From NCBI GenBank assembly GCA_003586115.2, contig QVOM02000001.1:11675300-11739299 (forward strand): a stretch of 64,000 bases of DNA. Reading direction: 5' to 3'. Under the pieces are notes generated by a model that saw nothing but the letters and a program-made list of their open reading frames with translations, was not told the DNA's origin and ran no database searches. Origin of the DNA: Salvator merianae (taxonomy: Eukaryota > Chordata > Lepidosauria > Squamata > Teiidae). The position numbers and the translations under genes were made by a program. Of this stretch, positions 25,071-39,361 are shown piece by piece. Positions within the stretch are counted from its first letter, which is position 1, and the number at the start of each line of letters is the position of its first letter.

Positions 25071-27116
25071 AGACATTTCTTGTGTTTTTAAGACTAAAAA
25101 GGTGCCTCAGAGGTACCTTTACAATTTCAGTGGTTCGGCAGCCTCTAGTCTATGGAATAGCTATCTTGAAGAGCAGGAACAATCACACACCAATATGGGT
25201 GAAGAATACTTTCATCAGACAGCATAAGTGCACATAAATCAAATGGGTATAAATGCCAATGCACAGAAAACAACGTTCTTTTAGCTCACAAAACAAATGC
25301 TATCAACTTTATCCTGGAAGAATGCCACTTAGAATGTTGCTGAACAATAACTTCCAGAATTCTAGTTAAAAAACATTTTGTTCCTTTTTTTTGGGGGGGG
25401 GGGGCAGTGGCTGGTGTGTGTTTCAACAGCAACAGATTTAAATTTAAAACTTAAATTTAAGCTTGCTCTGTTCAGCCAAGGTTTGACCATTCCATGGCAC
25501 CAGGTGAAGCCAGACTAGGTCAGGCCTGTTACATTAACCTGAAATACCTGACAAAATAGCTGCATGAGCATTTCAGCTAGAGTCGTCTGACCACCATACG
25601 TAATGTCCACAATATTCAAAGCCAATCCTGCGTTGCTCTGGAGATAGGCACATTAGACAAGCTTAAGCTTTAGGGCAGCAAAAATAAACACCAGTGAATA
25701 AATCTGCCATCTTAGATGAAAACCATTGCTAATCTAGCTTGGAATTGTAATTTCAAGCCACTTTGCCTCAAGAGCTGCATCTTTGATCTGAAGCTGCTTT
25801 GGGGGGCTAAGTGTTAAAATAATTTAAAAGAGGCATATTCATCCTTCCCCTGACAGGCCTTTAAATGGCTCTGTTAGACTTGTGGACCAAGTGGGACATT
25901 AAGTCCCACAGGCAGGCAGATGCCTTGGGGGATCCAGGGCAAAGTTCGTGACAGAGTCAAAGAGACGACGCTCAAGTGCCAAATATCTGCCTCTAAGAAA
26001 GATGGAGCTGGGTAGTGCCTTTCCTGTAACATCTGGTTAGTACTTTAGCTGAGTCATTCCCTTTGGAAACTCTCTGGTATTGTACAGACCCAAAGAGTAT
26101 TGTTTTAGTTTTACAACTGTTAAGCAATGTAAAACCACTGGAGAAATGTTTTTTTTTTTAAAAAAAAAATCTATTCTGAACATCGCTGTACCTGATCCGT
26201 TCATATCTTGCACAATAAAGGAGTTACAGGCCTCAGGAACAGAAAGAAATGACCTGCTGAAGCTACAGAAAAATGAAACAGAAATTTGGCTGCAAACCAT
26301 CTCGTGAGTCAGAGTCACAAGACAGCTTTCTGGTGTTCCAAATGGGACAAAAAGAAAGAAAAATCTGCACACAAGTTGCGAAACAGAGTGATCGTGGACC
26401 TTTACTGCTTGGCCTCTTAAATCCCTCCATACTCATTCATTGCAAAATACTAGTACACTCCTCCATCTTTACCTTGCTCACTTTCATGAGAGCCCTATCT
26501 ATATAAGATATCGTAGGAGAAACTTTCTAGGTGAATTTTGTAACCTCAGCAGCAGTTGCTGCACAGGAACTAGATATCAACTTAACCTTGAGTTGTTAGG
26601 AAACCAAATTTTTGCAAAAATGCTAATTGCAATGTTTTATTTGGAGAGGCAATATACAAATAAGACAGTAAGTAGCTACACAATTTGGGTCTCTTCACAC
26701 CTCAGCCTAAGCACTTAGCTAACAAGGCTAGCTTCTTTCAGTGAAGTAATGCCCTGCCAATTTTATAGTTATTGCCAGTTCAGTTCTTTGAAAGTGCCAT
26801 GTTGCCTTGGTTTGCAATAAATATTTCCCCTGGGTTTAAGAAAAAGCAATAGGAAACAGAAGTCTCCAGTTTTATCTACCAGCACATGATTTTATTTTAC
26901 CACTCTGTGTATCTGCTCTGGCTACAAGGACATGATAATGTGGCATATCTGGTAGTGTTACTGTTGCCCAGTTATTCAGTTTGGAAGAGGATGCTCAAGA
27001 ATTAGCCTCCAAATACTCTGGCTATACCATTTTAAAGGTCCTTCCTAAATAGAGATGTGCAAGATTTTAAATTGCAATTTTAGATGGTTTGCTAATTGCA
27101 ATTTTAGATGGTTTTT

Positions 27117-27230
27117 AAATTGGACAAAGATTGGATTATTTGATTATTATTATGTGTATTTATATGTTGTAAGCCGCCCCGAGTCTTCGGAGAGGGGCGG
27201 CATACAAATCCAATTAATAAATAAATAAGA
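27117..27230 (+). mobile_element. Squamate LINE/SINE 3' tail
   Basis: 'tatgttgtaagccgccccga' then GTCTTCGGAGAGGGGCGGC and CATACAAATCC with an AATAAATAAATAAG tail. This tail is very common in squamate genomes by my recollection; it is the clearest such tail in the window. Confidence 0.7.
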
Positions 27231-28065
27231 GCACGTTCGCATTCTCAAATTTGATTGAACATTTCACATTCACAGATATTCACATCAAATCAAAAAAGAC
27301 GGTTTTTGCATTTCCCGGATTCAAGTGAAACGAACCAGTCAGCCCCTTCACGAAAACGAAGTATTTGATTGAATATTTGCATTTTTGCTACAATTTTCTC
27401 CATGAAAAGAGCATTTTCATTAGAAAAAACATCGCAAAACCTGCAAAAATGAATGCTAAAAGGTGGTTTTTTTTGCTATTGTAATTCACTGATGAAGCAA
27501 AAATCTGGGTTTTCGCTTCAACAGCTAAACAAAACTGTGAATTTCATTCATGCACGTTCCTATTCCTGAAGATTTTTCGCCCACAGTGTAAGCACACCTG
27601 TGCAATGTTTCCCAAACTGATCACCTATCACCATCCCCCTTGTGAATCAAAAGGCTGTATGCCTCTATGTGTTGCACTGTATATGCATTTATGTGCAAAT
27701 TAACACTTTTTAAAAACTGTTCAGTCCTGGGGCCATCAGTGATAGTGCTTACAATAGGCACTAGGTACTTAAAAACAACTTTTTCTCTTTGGTTCATACT
27801 GATCTAGCTACACGGGTTTCAAGTCCCTTCTGTGTTTTCTTCCAATGCCATTCTCCATCCCACAGGACAAAGCACAAACTAGGGCTAGGACAGCATTTAC
27901 AAAATCACTTTGAGTCTAAGTTATCCCCCTTCAAAAGAGAAAATAGTCAAAACATTAAGTGGCTACACAATTTGTTTAAGAACACCAACTCACAGACATG
28001 TCTCAGAGTTTCCCAAATATTGGTGATTTGTGACCAATAACCCAAAGCTTTGGTGACACACCTAC

Positions 28066-28160
28066 CACACAGTGGCCCACCATTTGTTTCTGGCATTCTT
28101 AAGCAGAAGATGAAAGTGAAACCCTCACCTGCTCTCAACTCCCTGCAAATGGTCTTATCT
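28066..28160 (-). mobile_element. CR1-like LINE 3' fragment
   Basis: 'cacagtggcccaccatttgt', 'cattcttaagcagaagatga' and 'cacctgctctcaactccctg' are the reverse complement of the family's 3' region as seen at 5130-5504 and 38669-38992. The TTCTTATG tail itself is missing. Confidence 0.6.
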
Positions 28161-31100
28161 TCTCTGTGATAAGCCTCAAGATCTGATCTTGTGATGAAAC
28201 ACTCTCACTGGTCAATAGCCAATAGTCAAGCACTATCCTAAACAACACAAACTGATCATGTGCCATTTAATTTTTTTGTGTCCATTAAATTCCACTACCA
28301 TTCCTGTGAGATATGGTATGAATAAGATAACCTCATATCTTATTACAAAAGGATAGATTATCGTTGGTTCTTTTAAACACAAAACTAAATCCAGCCTGGA
28401 CACATTACAATTCAACTGGGCATTTAAACTACCCAAGCTGTTCACCACATTCTGATGTTTTTCCAATGAGTTTTTTGCAAGTGAATTGGACTCAATTATG
28501 CAGATCTGAGCATATCCAAAAACAAAACACCTAATTAGCTTGACTTACAGTTAACAGAGTATAAAAATGTATAAACAGTCAGTATTCTTCCAGACAACTT
28601 GACCCTGAAGCACACAAAAACTGCAAAGTCACTCTTTGCATTTTTCTTAAAACAATAATTTATTTTTTCTTTTAAGCTTCACAGCTAGTTAACTTGTTAA
28701 GAGCAATTTAACTTTCCTAGTAGGTTACCCTTGTCTTAGAAAACTGTGTTCATTTGAAAAAGTAAGGCTAAATGTACTTCTCTCTGGGAATTATCTAGTG
28801 CAATACAATGAAAATAAATTTTAAAATTGGTTGGGACACAGATCTGCCTGAAGATCAATTTATTGCTCATTTTCAACAACTTGTAACTTGGAGATGCCTT
28901 CCTAAGCCCAAAAGTAAGACTGAGTGTGTCATATCAGTGTGTAAGGAAAAAACACTAAATCTTTACAACTTGTACTAATGTACTATTCTATTATTAAGAG
29001 AATTCTGAATCATTACAACATGTTCTTGCTTTACAACAGAGGGTTTAACCAGAGACTCATGTGAAGCCCCAACTATAATGGAATGAAAAACCAAGTAAAA
29101 CAGGACAGAATCTGGAAATACTTTTGCATGTTTGGAGGCTAATTTAAGTTTTTTGCCTAGTCTTTCTCAACACTTTGAATACACTATTTAAAAACATAAA
29201 TTAAATTGTTACAAGTTTATTATTCAGTATATATATATTTACTTTTATCTCCTCGTTTATAATTTCTTGCTGACACTTTAAAGTTGCCTCAAATCAAAGC
29301 TCTTAGTTTATTCTGCTTCGCTTGTCAAGATCTTCAAGTGAACCAGAAGTAAATTGCCAAAACTAGGTCAAACAGGCTACCAAATCCTAATTTTCCAGAA
29401 TCAGAATCAAATTGTAAAACCACTAAAAGTGCAAAAATAAAAGTCTCAGCTTTTTTTATGCCTCCAAATGCTGCCAGTCACACTTAATCATGTAAACTCC
29501 ATTGCTTTCTGCATAGGGATTGGCAGAAACCATTTCAGCTCAGCTGAAACCAATATGAATGGAACTAATGGAGTGAAATGGAGAGCAACCTTTTTCTTCC
29601 CTGTTCTAGGTAAATGAAAGGAAAAAAGTGATCACGTCTTCACACAACAACTTTGTCCATGAGGCAAATCATACCCCCTTTCTCCAGGACCAAAGAATAT
29701 CACACGTCAATCAACAGCAGCGTATCATAGCCTGATGATCAGATGTTTTGCAAGAAACTGAGTCTTTTCTTCACCTCTTCCCCAGCTGCTCAGAGAAGGG
29801 GAGGCCTGCTTGCTTCCTCTTTTCTTTCAAGATCTCAATGAATAGACACCTAGGATGAAAGCTGAGAATCCCAAACCATAAACTCAAGAGGGGTTTAATT
29901 TCCATGCTATGCCTAGCCTTCCATTTGCAAACTTTTCCTGAAAAATGCTTTGCAAACATTCTGATCCTCTTCAATAATTTGTTTTAATTTGTCTCTGAAG
30001 TCACTCCTCCTATGAAATTCGCTTATAGTGAAGTCTTAACCACAGACCTATAGACTTCAGAGAGATTTGGAGGATGTGAAACTTGTACTTCCCATTGGGG
30101 TTTGGCCACAGACAAAGGGTTTTTTTATTATTCTAGTCCTTTGCTCCCTATTGCACACAGAGCCAGAAAGTGGAGGAAAGGCTCGGTGCAACCTATCCTT
30201 GCATTGTGCAAAGCCATTGTCTCCCCAAAATAGTTGAATCAGCAAGCCAGGGAAACAGGCAGGATTCAAGAGTCAATCTCACTAAACCTTCCTTGTACTC
30301 CCTTGCACAGTGTGCAATGGGGGAGCCAAAAAGCGTCAGTTCAGGAGAACCCAACCCAAACTGCTACACATACCCTGTTGGTACAGGTAACTAAAGCTAA
30401 TTTGCAACCGAACTGGCACAAGACTCAATCAGGTCTGGACTTAGCGATCGTTTATTCAATCAGAAAAGATGATGACAAACGTAGGATCAAACTCTTAGGA
30501 GATTACGCTGAAAATATTTTAAAATGTAAGTATGCGTGTCAAGCAAATCTACTCACTCAACCTTCTTAAGTTGTTTATTGCTAAGCTTTCTCAAACACTT
30601 CCTTCCACTAAATCCAGAAATATCTCCATTTTCTCTGTGCATTTTTTAAAAGGTACCAAAATGGAGAGTGAGAAAAGCTATCGGGATTTTCTTCTAGCTG
30701 CTAGAAAGTATAAAATTTTACCTGCAATAAAACAAAGCCCTAATAAGCAAGGATTGGTCCTCCCTCCCCTTCCAAATGCAAGCTTCAAAAGATAGATTCC
30801 TTTTCCTGTTGAGTGGGAAGAAAGACAGACATTTGTTCTCTAATGCAGTTACCCTCTAGTATAATCTGTTAAGAATTATTGTACTGCTCAAAGGAGCAAC
30901 GTGGTTGCTGACTGCAAAGAGCCTCAACCCGTTATTTCTCAGTTCTTCGGCATAGTGGATCTAGATGCAATTTGCTCTCCAAACAGGAGTGAAAAAGAGA
31001 ACGAAGGGGGTGTCAACTGCAATAGGAGCGCCTCAGTCAAGCCCCTCCTTTCTACTATCCCAGCCTGTATTTTTGCAGCTGGAACATATTACGTCCCTCT

Positions 31101-32822
31101 CTAAGTCTTTTGTTTTTCAAATTGCTGGTTTGTTTTCCCTCTCCCTCTCCCCATTTCTTTCCTCCCTCATTCCTTTTTAGAAATCTGTCTTTTATCATTA
31201 TTTTCAGCTTCCATTCACAGTTTAAGCTAAGGTTTCCTTTGGAAGCTCCAGAAATGAAACCTATTTTTAACCCTTCGTGCAGCAGCATCCCTCCTTCCTT
31301 ACTTCACTCACTCACTCCCTCTCTCTTTTCGACAGTATTTTCTTCTCCCATTCTCTAGCTAGCCTGCTTTTCCAGCCAGATTTTTTTTTTTTTTTTTGGC
31401 ACAGCGCACACAGAACTTTGGAAATCTGGAAGAGAAACAAGGCATGGGCCTCCGTCGTACTCTAGAGACTTCAGCTGCTTCTGTGGCGTACCAGAAAGAG
31501 GCTACAGCAGAGGAAGGACTAATGCTCCGAGCCATCCTAACTGCAGCCAGAAGTGCAGCGTTCATTCTAAAAGCTACTATTTGGCATCAGAACGATACCT
31601 CCAAACACTAACTTTGAAAACAGCCATGCCAGAAGTGGCATTTGGGTGACTCAACAATACTTTCCAGAGGTTCATCATGAACTTTGCCTAATTCTTTTAA
31701 CCTCCCATTCCAGTTCTATAAATCTCAGGCTAAGTTCTCATAGGCCCTCCCAAAGTGCACAGTGAGCCTACTGATGATAATTGTCCCTGCATCACACAGA
31801 AGGTGTGCATAAGGATGTGCATGCCTGAGAGCACAGGTAAAAATGAAGGCACCTTCGAATCTGTCAAACGAGCTTTGCCTTCACTGATCACCTGCTTGCA
31901 GGGCATTGTGCTTACAGCATTTGCAAATCACAGGGACAAGGTAACAGGGAGGAAATTAAAATACATCCTATTGTCAGTGGTGTTACAACCCCTAGACCTC
32001 CAGGATAATTTCATGACGAGAAGTGCACTGAGAGGGGGGCGAGTCTCCCAGAATCCCCTGTCTCTAGCTGCCTTCCTATGGACAGCAGGCCTCTTCCTAT
32101 TTTTTTTTTAAAGTGACAACAGGAAAAGGGATGCTTAGAAGGGACATAAGGGAAGAGCAGCAAACCATCAGCCAGCCTGCCTATCCACCCGCCAACTGGA
32201 GGCAGCGGGTGGCAAGGTGGACAAACATGCCAGGGAGGCAGAGGTGGGGGCTGGATGGATAAGCAGAGCAAAAGAGCAGGAAAGGAAGTGTTGGAGCAGG
32301 AACAGGGGGAGAGAAACACTAGGGCAAGAAGTGGTGGGAGTCAGAGATGGCTATGGTGATGGTGGGGTTTCCCTCAAGACACTTAAGTCCATACAGACAC
32401 TAGATCTAGCAATGCCACTGCCCACCATATCCCCAAAATTCAGTGGTACAACTTTGCTTGTGAAAGGCACAAGCTTAATCTCCAGTAACTCTTCAAAGAG
32501 ATGAGAATGGTTTTTTTGTTCAAAAGTTTGGAAAGCAACTGCTACATGACATAAACATCACTGTGCTTGCTAGGGAAAGGCAGTTTGGTGTGTTCAAAAA
32601 CATACATCCAGGACTGCACGTTTGCTGCCAATTCTACATGGTACTAAACCGAGACGACAACAATCTAGGCCACAGCATTCAGTGTTAAGACCAAGGACAA
32701 CCAAATGCAACTCTTAGATATTCTGAGTCCAACTGGAAAAGTAAAAAAACCTTCAAGAGCATGTTTTGCTTTTTAAATAACTTTCTCTCAATTAGTATTT
32801 CCATTTCTATTAATATGTATAT

Positions 32823-33995
32823 CATAAGAACATAAGAGGAACCCTGCTGGATCAGGACATAGCCCATCTGGTCCAGCATCCAGTCTCGCACAGTGGCCCA
32901 CCAATTGCCTATGAGTTTAATAGAATGACCCCTGCTTCTAGTAAAATGCAACAGAGAAAATGTTTCTCTAGCCATCTTTTCCACACCATGCATGATTTTA
33001 TATACTTCAATCAGGTTACCTCTTCAATGCTGTCTTTCAAGGCTGAAGAGGCCTAGACATTGCAGCCTGATTTCATAAGAGTAGTGTTCCAGCCCCATGA
33101 TCACTCTGGTTGCCGTTTCTGTACTTTTACCGGTTCTGCAGTACCCTTTCTGAGATGTGGTGATCAGAATTGCATACAATATTCCAAATGTGGCCTTACC
33201 ATAGATTTATAAAGAGGCATGATTATGCTTGCAGATTTATTTTCTATTCCCTTCCTAATTATCTCTAACATTGAATTCACTTTTTCACCACTACTACACA
33301 CTGGGTCAGCACCTTCACTGAGCTGTCCACCAGAACTATAAGGTCCCTTTCATGGTCTGTCACAGAAAGCTCAGGCTCCATCAATTTATAAGTGTAACTG
33401 GGTCCCCCCCCCCCCTGTGTATCACCTTGCACTTACTAACATTGAAGCTTTTTTGCCACTTGACTGTCCACTCATCCTATGTCAACAGATTCCTCCAGAG
33501 CTGTTTGCAATCTCTTGCAGTTTTTAGAACCCTGAATAATTTAGTGTTATCAGCAATTTTTGCTATCTTACTACTTAACCCCTGCTTCTAGATCATTTAT
33601 GAATAAATACTGAATCTTGGGGGAGCCCACTTTTTGTTTCTCTCCATTCTGAAAATTGCCCATTTTTTAACTATTCTCTTGTTTCCTGTGCTTAAGCCAG
33701 TTAACAGTCCAGGGGAGGACCTGTCCAATTATTCCATTTATTCAGAAGCCTTTGATAAGGGACTTTGTCAAAAGCCTTCTGAAAGTCCAGACAGACAATG
33801 TCAGCAGGGCCACATTTATCCACGTCTTTATTAACACTCTCAAAGAATTCTAACAAGTTAGTAAGACATGGTTTACTGTTGCAGAAGCCATGCTGATTTT
33901 CTTCTCTGAAGTGCTTACTCCTCTATGTGCGCACTAATTTTATTTTAATGATGGTTTCCATCACCTTACCTGGAACTGATAGTAAGCTACTCCTC
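32823..33995 (-). mobile_element. CR1-like LINE, long minus-strand copy, 5'-truncated
   Basis: The left edge, CATAAGAACATAAGAGG, is the reverse complement of the CR1-type tail. Moving right, the sequence follows the ORF backwards, with the YKIMHGV region near 32980-33005, a CTTATTC-type linker, and the reverse transcriptase block ending with the complement of FDKVP and NQHGF near 33750-33900. Frameshifts and stops are frequent, for example the run of ten C near 33405-33414. It is the most complete copy of this family here, together with the plus-strand copy at 11170-12287. Confidence 0.85.
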
Positions 33996-34119
33996 TTCTA
34001 CCTTCACCCATTTCCACTCTCCAATATGGAAATATCAAATAGTAATTTTTTACAAAAGATATATGCAAACACACATAATCATAGTGATTCTGAAGTTGAT
34101 TATGATAATGCTGTAAACC

Positions 34120-34212
34120 AGATTTATCCAACATGCAACCCTCTAGATGTTGCAGAATTCCATCTCCCATCTTATGATTTGGCCATAATGGTTAGAACTG
34201 TTGGATATTGCA
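34120..34212. mobile_element. Palindromic MITE (ccctccagatgtt family)
   Basis: 'caaccctctagatgttgcag', 'tctcccatcttatgatttgg' and 'ttggatattgcaattca' match the layout of a widespread squamate palindromic element whose two arms mirror each other. Decayed; no clear target duplication. Confidence 0.45.
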
Positions 34213-34729
34213 ATTCACCTATATGTTGAATAGACATCTCTGAAATGAATGATGCCCTCCCCCTGTTCAAAGACTGTCTACTTCAATCACAAATTGTTTC
34301 CACCACAGTCCACTTAAATTCAGAAGTGAAAACTTAAGAAAAGACTTCAGACAACAAGCCATCCATCCCAGCGCCTCATTTTTCTCAGTGGCTAACTCAA
34401 TGCCTCTGAAAAGTAAGGAGGACATAAAGGCTCTCTCTCTGGCTGAAGCTCCTTCAACTGCTAATACTCCATGTCATATTGTCTCTGACCCTGGAGGTAG
34501 TACACAGCCAAGAATTAGCATCACTGGCGTACATACATTCACTTAATCCCTTCCTAAAGCCACCTGTTAATGGCCATCATCACAGAGCAACTTCCATATA
34601 TTAATGATCTGCTATGTGGATGATTTCCTTTTGCCTGCCTGCAATGTTGTGCCAATCTCTTTCATTATAAGATTCCAAGTTCTGATATTACTGGGAAGAG
34701 AACAGTCAACAACTTGGATAAAATGGCAC

Positions 34730-34835
34730 TCAAAAGCTGTTGTGAATACCAATTCCCATTATCTTTAACTATCCATCATGTTACTATTGGTTGGGTTTAT
34801 TGGGAGTTGAGAATCCAACAATATTATGAGGGCAG
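34730..34835. mobile_element. Palindromic MITE (ccctccagatgtt family)
   Basis: 'gctgttgtgaataccaattc' on the left and 'gggagttgagaatccaacaa' on the right are near reverse complements around a 'ctattggttgggttt' centre, as in the copies at 34120 and 41209. Decayed. Confidence 0.45.
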
Positions 34836-35018
34836 TTTATTAGCCATCTCTTCTAAATATGCACAAGTTCATTTTTCTCACAACTGAGTAATCACAGGCA
34901 CCTATGTCTGCCTTAGATTTGGGAGCACAGCAAGACTTCTAGATGATGAGTTTTAGTTCAGTTTAAGCTCTGGCACCTTCTGGTTTATAGATTATCAGTG
35001 TCTACCATTACTAATTAC

Positions 35019-35208
35019 CAGCAACAGCCCATGACTTTAAGGGCGGGTGTTTGCGCCCTGCACAAAGCACGCCCTGGCTGTTTGCGGGGCCTCTGGGCCT
35101 CCGTACTGACACAAGACTTGCTGTGTCAGTATGGAGGCCCTGTGAACAGCCAGGGCGTGCTTTGCGCGGGGCACAAACACCTGCCTTTAAAGTCATGGGC
35201 TGCTGCTG
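35019..35208. mobile_element. hAT-type foldback MITE with perfect 8-bp TSD (copy 2)
   Basis: The 190-bp element is nearly a perfect inverted repeat. It starts CAGCAACAGCCCATGACTTT, ends in the complement, GTCATGGGCTGCTGCTG, and has its tip near 35110-35120. CTAATTAC flanks it on both sides (35011-35018 and 35209-35216), an exact 8-bp duplication in non-repetitive sequence. It is about 85-90 percent identical by eye to the 8685-8887 copy, sharing 'tttaagggc', 'caaagcac' and 'ggcctccgtactga'. It has no coding capacity. Confidence 0.9.
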
Positions 35209-38200
35209 CTAATTACAGAAAGGATTAGCCATCACCTTTACTAGTTACAAAAGTAATCAAAACCTAACCATGTGAACCATTTAGTTCAAAGTGCTTCTAA
35301 ACTATATTGGAAGCTTGGTACACTCTGGCTGCATGTGATGTCAAGCAGCTGGTCCCCTGGCTCAGCAGATGGAGGCTGCCAGACTGCCTGAACTGGCTCT
35401 GTCAGAGCTGAACTGTTTTGGCAGCCTCTAAACCACCAGATCCCCAAGCCAGGAAGATACCTACTGACTGCAATCTCAAGAGAGATCTTACCAAGCTTCC
35501 AATGCATTCTTCAATCTCTTTGAATGGGAAAACCATGCTAAACCAGTTTATAGTTCTAACTGTAAAAGTTTATCCCTAACCCCTTCTACAATCACAAAAG
35601 ATGAGCACTAAGTAATCTATTCCAGGAGATGCCAGAGCTTGATGATGTAAAACTCATTTAGTAGCTTTGCTCTGCTCCCACATCCAAACAAGCCATGGGT
35701 ACCTGTGATTGCTCAGTTATGAGAAAAATGAACACTGTGCAGACCCAACCTTAATTCCTTACATGATCCAAACAAAATGAAGGGAAAAGGGTGACAGGCC
35801 CACACCATAGCATGTGTCAACTCTGTTTTTAAAAACATGACCTCCTCTCCAACAGCAGCCACAGTCTGACACTCCCTTGACGCTGGTCTCAGGTGCACTC
35901 TGTGTCACGTTCTCTAACCATCATTAATACCTGTGTGGGCCACAATTCATCTCTCTCTCTCTCTTTTTTTTTTTTTTTTTGCTGTTCTTTTCCCTTCAGG
36001 CAGGATAATGACCCCTTTCCTGTTTGTCATGTGCAGCAGACAGCCAGCTGTCATTTTGCCATGCACCATACACGTTTCGAACTCCTCAGGGGGCTTTGGT
36101 CTTGCTTCTGTCTGAAAACAGAAACGCAGGCCCTGACATAAAGAAAATGTGACAAAATGGCCCAGTGCTGGATGCTTCACTGTTTCCATCCTCTCAGTTT
36201 GAAAGGGTATGCTGAAAGGCTTAATTCCATAATGGCTTTATAACTGAACACGGCCTGGAGACACATAGCTTGGATGAAGTCTGGGCATTATCTTTTTTTT
36301 ACTGTGATTCGGAGACAAAATTCACCTTTATTCATATTTTCTTCTAACCTTTTCTATGTGTCCTTCAATAAGAAAATGGACATTTTTCAGAAAGGGACAC
36401 AGATAGCAGCAGGGGTTGGAAACATTCCAAAGCTTTTAAAATCTGACAGTCTTGGTAGCTACAACTGGCAGATTAATTGCACACCCATCATCATTTATCA
36501 TTGCTGCTGCTTACAGCTGCATGTGTTCATTGGAATTTTATACGAAAACCCATAAAATTAATCCATTGCTTTGGTTAAATTTTCTTCAAATGTATCTGTC
36601 AAACTGTTGTTCATGGGTTTATTATTATTAGTATTAAACAATATAATTCAGTGATTTATTCTATGCCTTGATACTTGCAACTGCAGAAATAAAACTACAG
36701 GTTCATATTAACACTAACAGAGCAGAAATGTTTCCCTCAACGAAAGAAATATATCAGGCCCTTACTCTCTTTCATTTCATCCCCTCCTATTTCATATAAC
36801 AAATCACCTATCCTTTGGATCAGTATTCTTCAATGACAGCTATGTATAACTATCTGCCTTCACTAAGATCTCACTGTCTCCTTAGGATAGCATCCTGTAT
36901 CTTACCAAAATTATATTTGACTTGTATTTTTCATGTAACAAATTTCCCACTTCCTTCCAATTGACATGGGGTGTCAGGGCTTTCTGAAGGCAGACTGTAA
37001 AATGCTAAAACTTTTAGATGTATCCTCACCAACTACCAACACTTTGCCCATACTAGGACCACTACATAACACCATGTGTGTGAATTTCAGTCACATCAGC
37101 ATATGTCACTTGGCTCATAATCTTCTAGTCTTCTTTCCTACTTTCATCCCACTATGTTCAAGCAGCTCGCCAATGTGTTTTACTTGCTTATTTTTCTGAA
37201 AATAAGTCTCAAACTCACCCCCCTCATCTCTTTGAACACATGGAGAAGCATGCATTATTCTTCTCCAGAATTTCAGAACGCAGGCAGAAAATCAGTACTC
37301 CACTAATTAAAAATTCCCTATACAGAGAAGATAAATTCTGCTCCTTGCAATGTTAACTTTTCAGATGACAAGTACTTTGGCAAAGGTAGCTCAGGCCCAT
37401 ATTCAAGCCTGATTCATCGGAGAACTAATGGCATGTACTTCTTCAAAGTTGGACCTTCACTATTTTCTTCTCCTCCCCTGTGTTTAAACACACAGTGTAT
37501 CCTAGATTATGTCTCAGCCCTCAGTTTCAATGCATTCTCAGCAAAAGACCATTTTTATTTTCCTTCTTGACAAATAATAAACAACTGCTGTTATCTTTTC
37601 AACTGCTTCTGGTGCCACACCTAGAAGTACAAATGTTACTTTGTACTCTGCATGTACGAACATTAACACTGGATTTAATGCAGAGGTACATTTCGGAGTT
37701 AAAAGGAAGTACAAGCCAATCACTTAGTTAAGCAATTCAGGATGCCCATCTGGATACATCCTTGAGAGGAAGCAACACCAAATTCAAGTCTGTTTCAAAG
37801 GAGATCATGCTGCAAGTGAACCCCCCAAAAGTCTAGGCTGTAAGTGTCAGAAGATTACATACAATCCATGACTGAAACAGCCAAAGCTACTCCAACAGTC
37901 CTTCGGAGATGAAATGACAGTCTGGTGATACTGGGTCCTTCCGCCCTTCCCCCATGGAATATGAAAGTGCTTTTGTCAATCATTTTAAAGCACTTATGGT
38001 TCAGCAAACAAGAGACATCTGCATTAAACCCTCCTACTCAGTCTCTGACACTAAAAATTTGCCTCTTACAAGGCAAAAGGCAATTTTATTCTCTCTTGGC
38101 TTCTCATTTTACAGGAGAAAAAAAGAAATGCACAACATCTACCAAGAATAGTTTGCAAAACTAAAAAATAATAATAATATAAACATGTGATTATGGGTTA

Positions 38201-38668
38201 ATCTCCAATAGTGGCCAATTTCTGAATAGGCTATTAATGCCACATACTAACCCCGAAGTCTCCAAATATTTATGCACGCTGCTTTTGTCCTTGGGGCTAT
38301 TAAGAAATCCCACAGGGTGACTTACATACAAATGATAATTTAATATTTTTGCAAGCACAAACAGATACGGACAGCAAACCAAAGATCATTCTTTACTTAA
38401 AAAGCTCAGCTTGAACATATGAATACAAAGCTATCTTATTGTTGCCATGCCACTGTATCTAACCCAGCCTACTCAAAATTGCCTAGGAAAAAATTCCTCT
38501 CAGTACTGCTTCCTGAGATCACTTTCACTAAACATTTACTTTTATAAAATCCTAAATGGTTTTCAACTCCATTATCTCAAGGAACATCTCTCCCCAAGCC
38601 TGCAGTCCTGGATTCTTTTTTAAAAAATATATTTTTATTGACTTGATTACATCTAAGCATGTTAACGT

Positions 38669-38992
38669 ATTAAGACCATAAGAGGAGGCTTGCTGGATCA
38701 GGCCACAGCCCATCTAGTCCAGCATCCTTTCTCACACAGTGGCCCACCAATTGCTTCTGGGCATTCTCAAGCAGAAGACAAAGGTGCTCTCACCTGCTCT
38801 CAACTCTCTGCCAATCATCTTTAGAAGTCTGTCTCTCCAACCTGCAGGCAGTACCTAGGCATCCATTCTAGTACCCATCGTTACACCTGACCTCCATGAA
38901 TTTGTCTAACCCTTTCTTAAAACTATCCAGGCTAGTTGCTGTTATCACCTCTTCTGTTAATGAATGCCATAGACAAATGACTCTCTATGTGA
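38669..38992 (-). mobile_element. CR1-like LINE 3' end
   Basis: It starts 'ttaagaccataagaggaggc' and 'ttgctggatcaggccacagc', then 'agtggcccaccaattgcttc', 'cacctgctctcaactctctg' and 'ctccatgaatttgtctaacc'. This is the reverse complement of the 3' untranslated region and ORF end. It breaks off near 38992 in an AT-rich stretch. Confidence 0.75.
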
Positions 38993-39361
38993 AAAAAATT
39001 ATAATTTTATAATTAAAATTATAATTAACAACAATACAACACATAGCAACAACAATAACAGATTTCATCACAAGTAATTTTAAGGCACTTTTGATTCTTA
39101 ATTATCCATGACTAAAGATAAAACTTGGTTAGATGGTAAAAAGTCCTCTTGTAGGGAGTTTGAGTAAGTTAAGAACGGGTTCCACATGCCCGTAAAAGAA
39201 ATCCTTGGTTGCTGTCCTTGCATTTTACTGACTACATTCCTGGATTCCTAAGACCAGTAAATGAGGCCCTGCTTGCAGTTTGCCTAAAAAGCAGTGTGCA
39301 TGGGATGGCAATACAGAACAAAGCCATTGCTGTGGCTAATCCTCATTGACAGAATGTCTGG

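Noticed and set aside
31380..31620. Possible promoter or CpG-rich exon near 31.4 kb
   Set aside because: CpG density is low, no TATA or splice context, and the open frames are short and motif-free.
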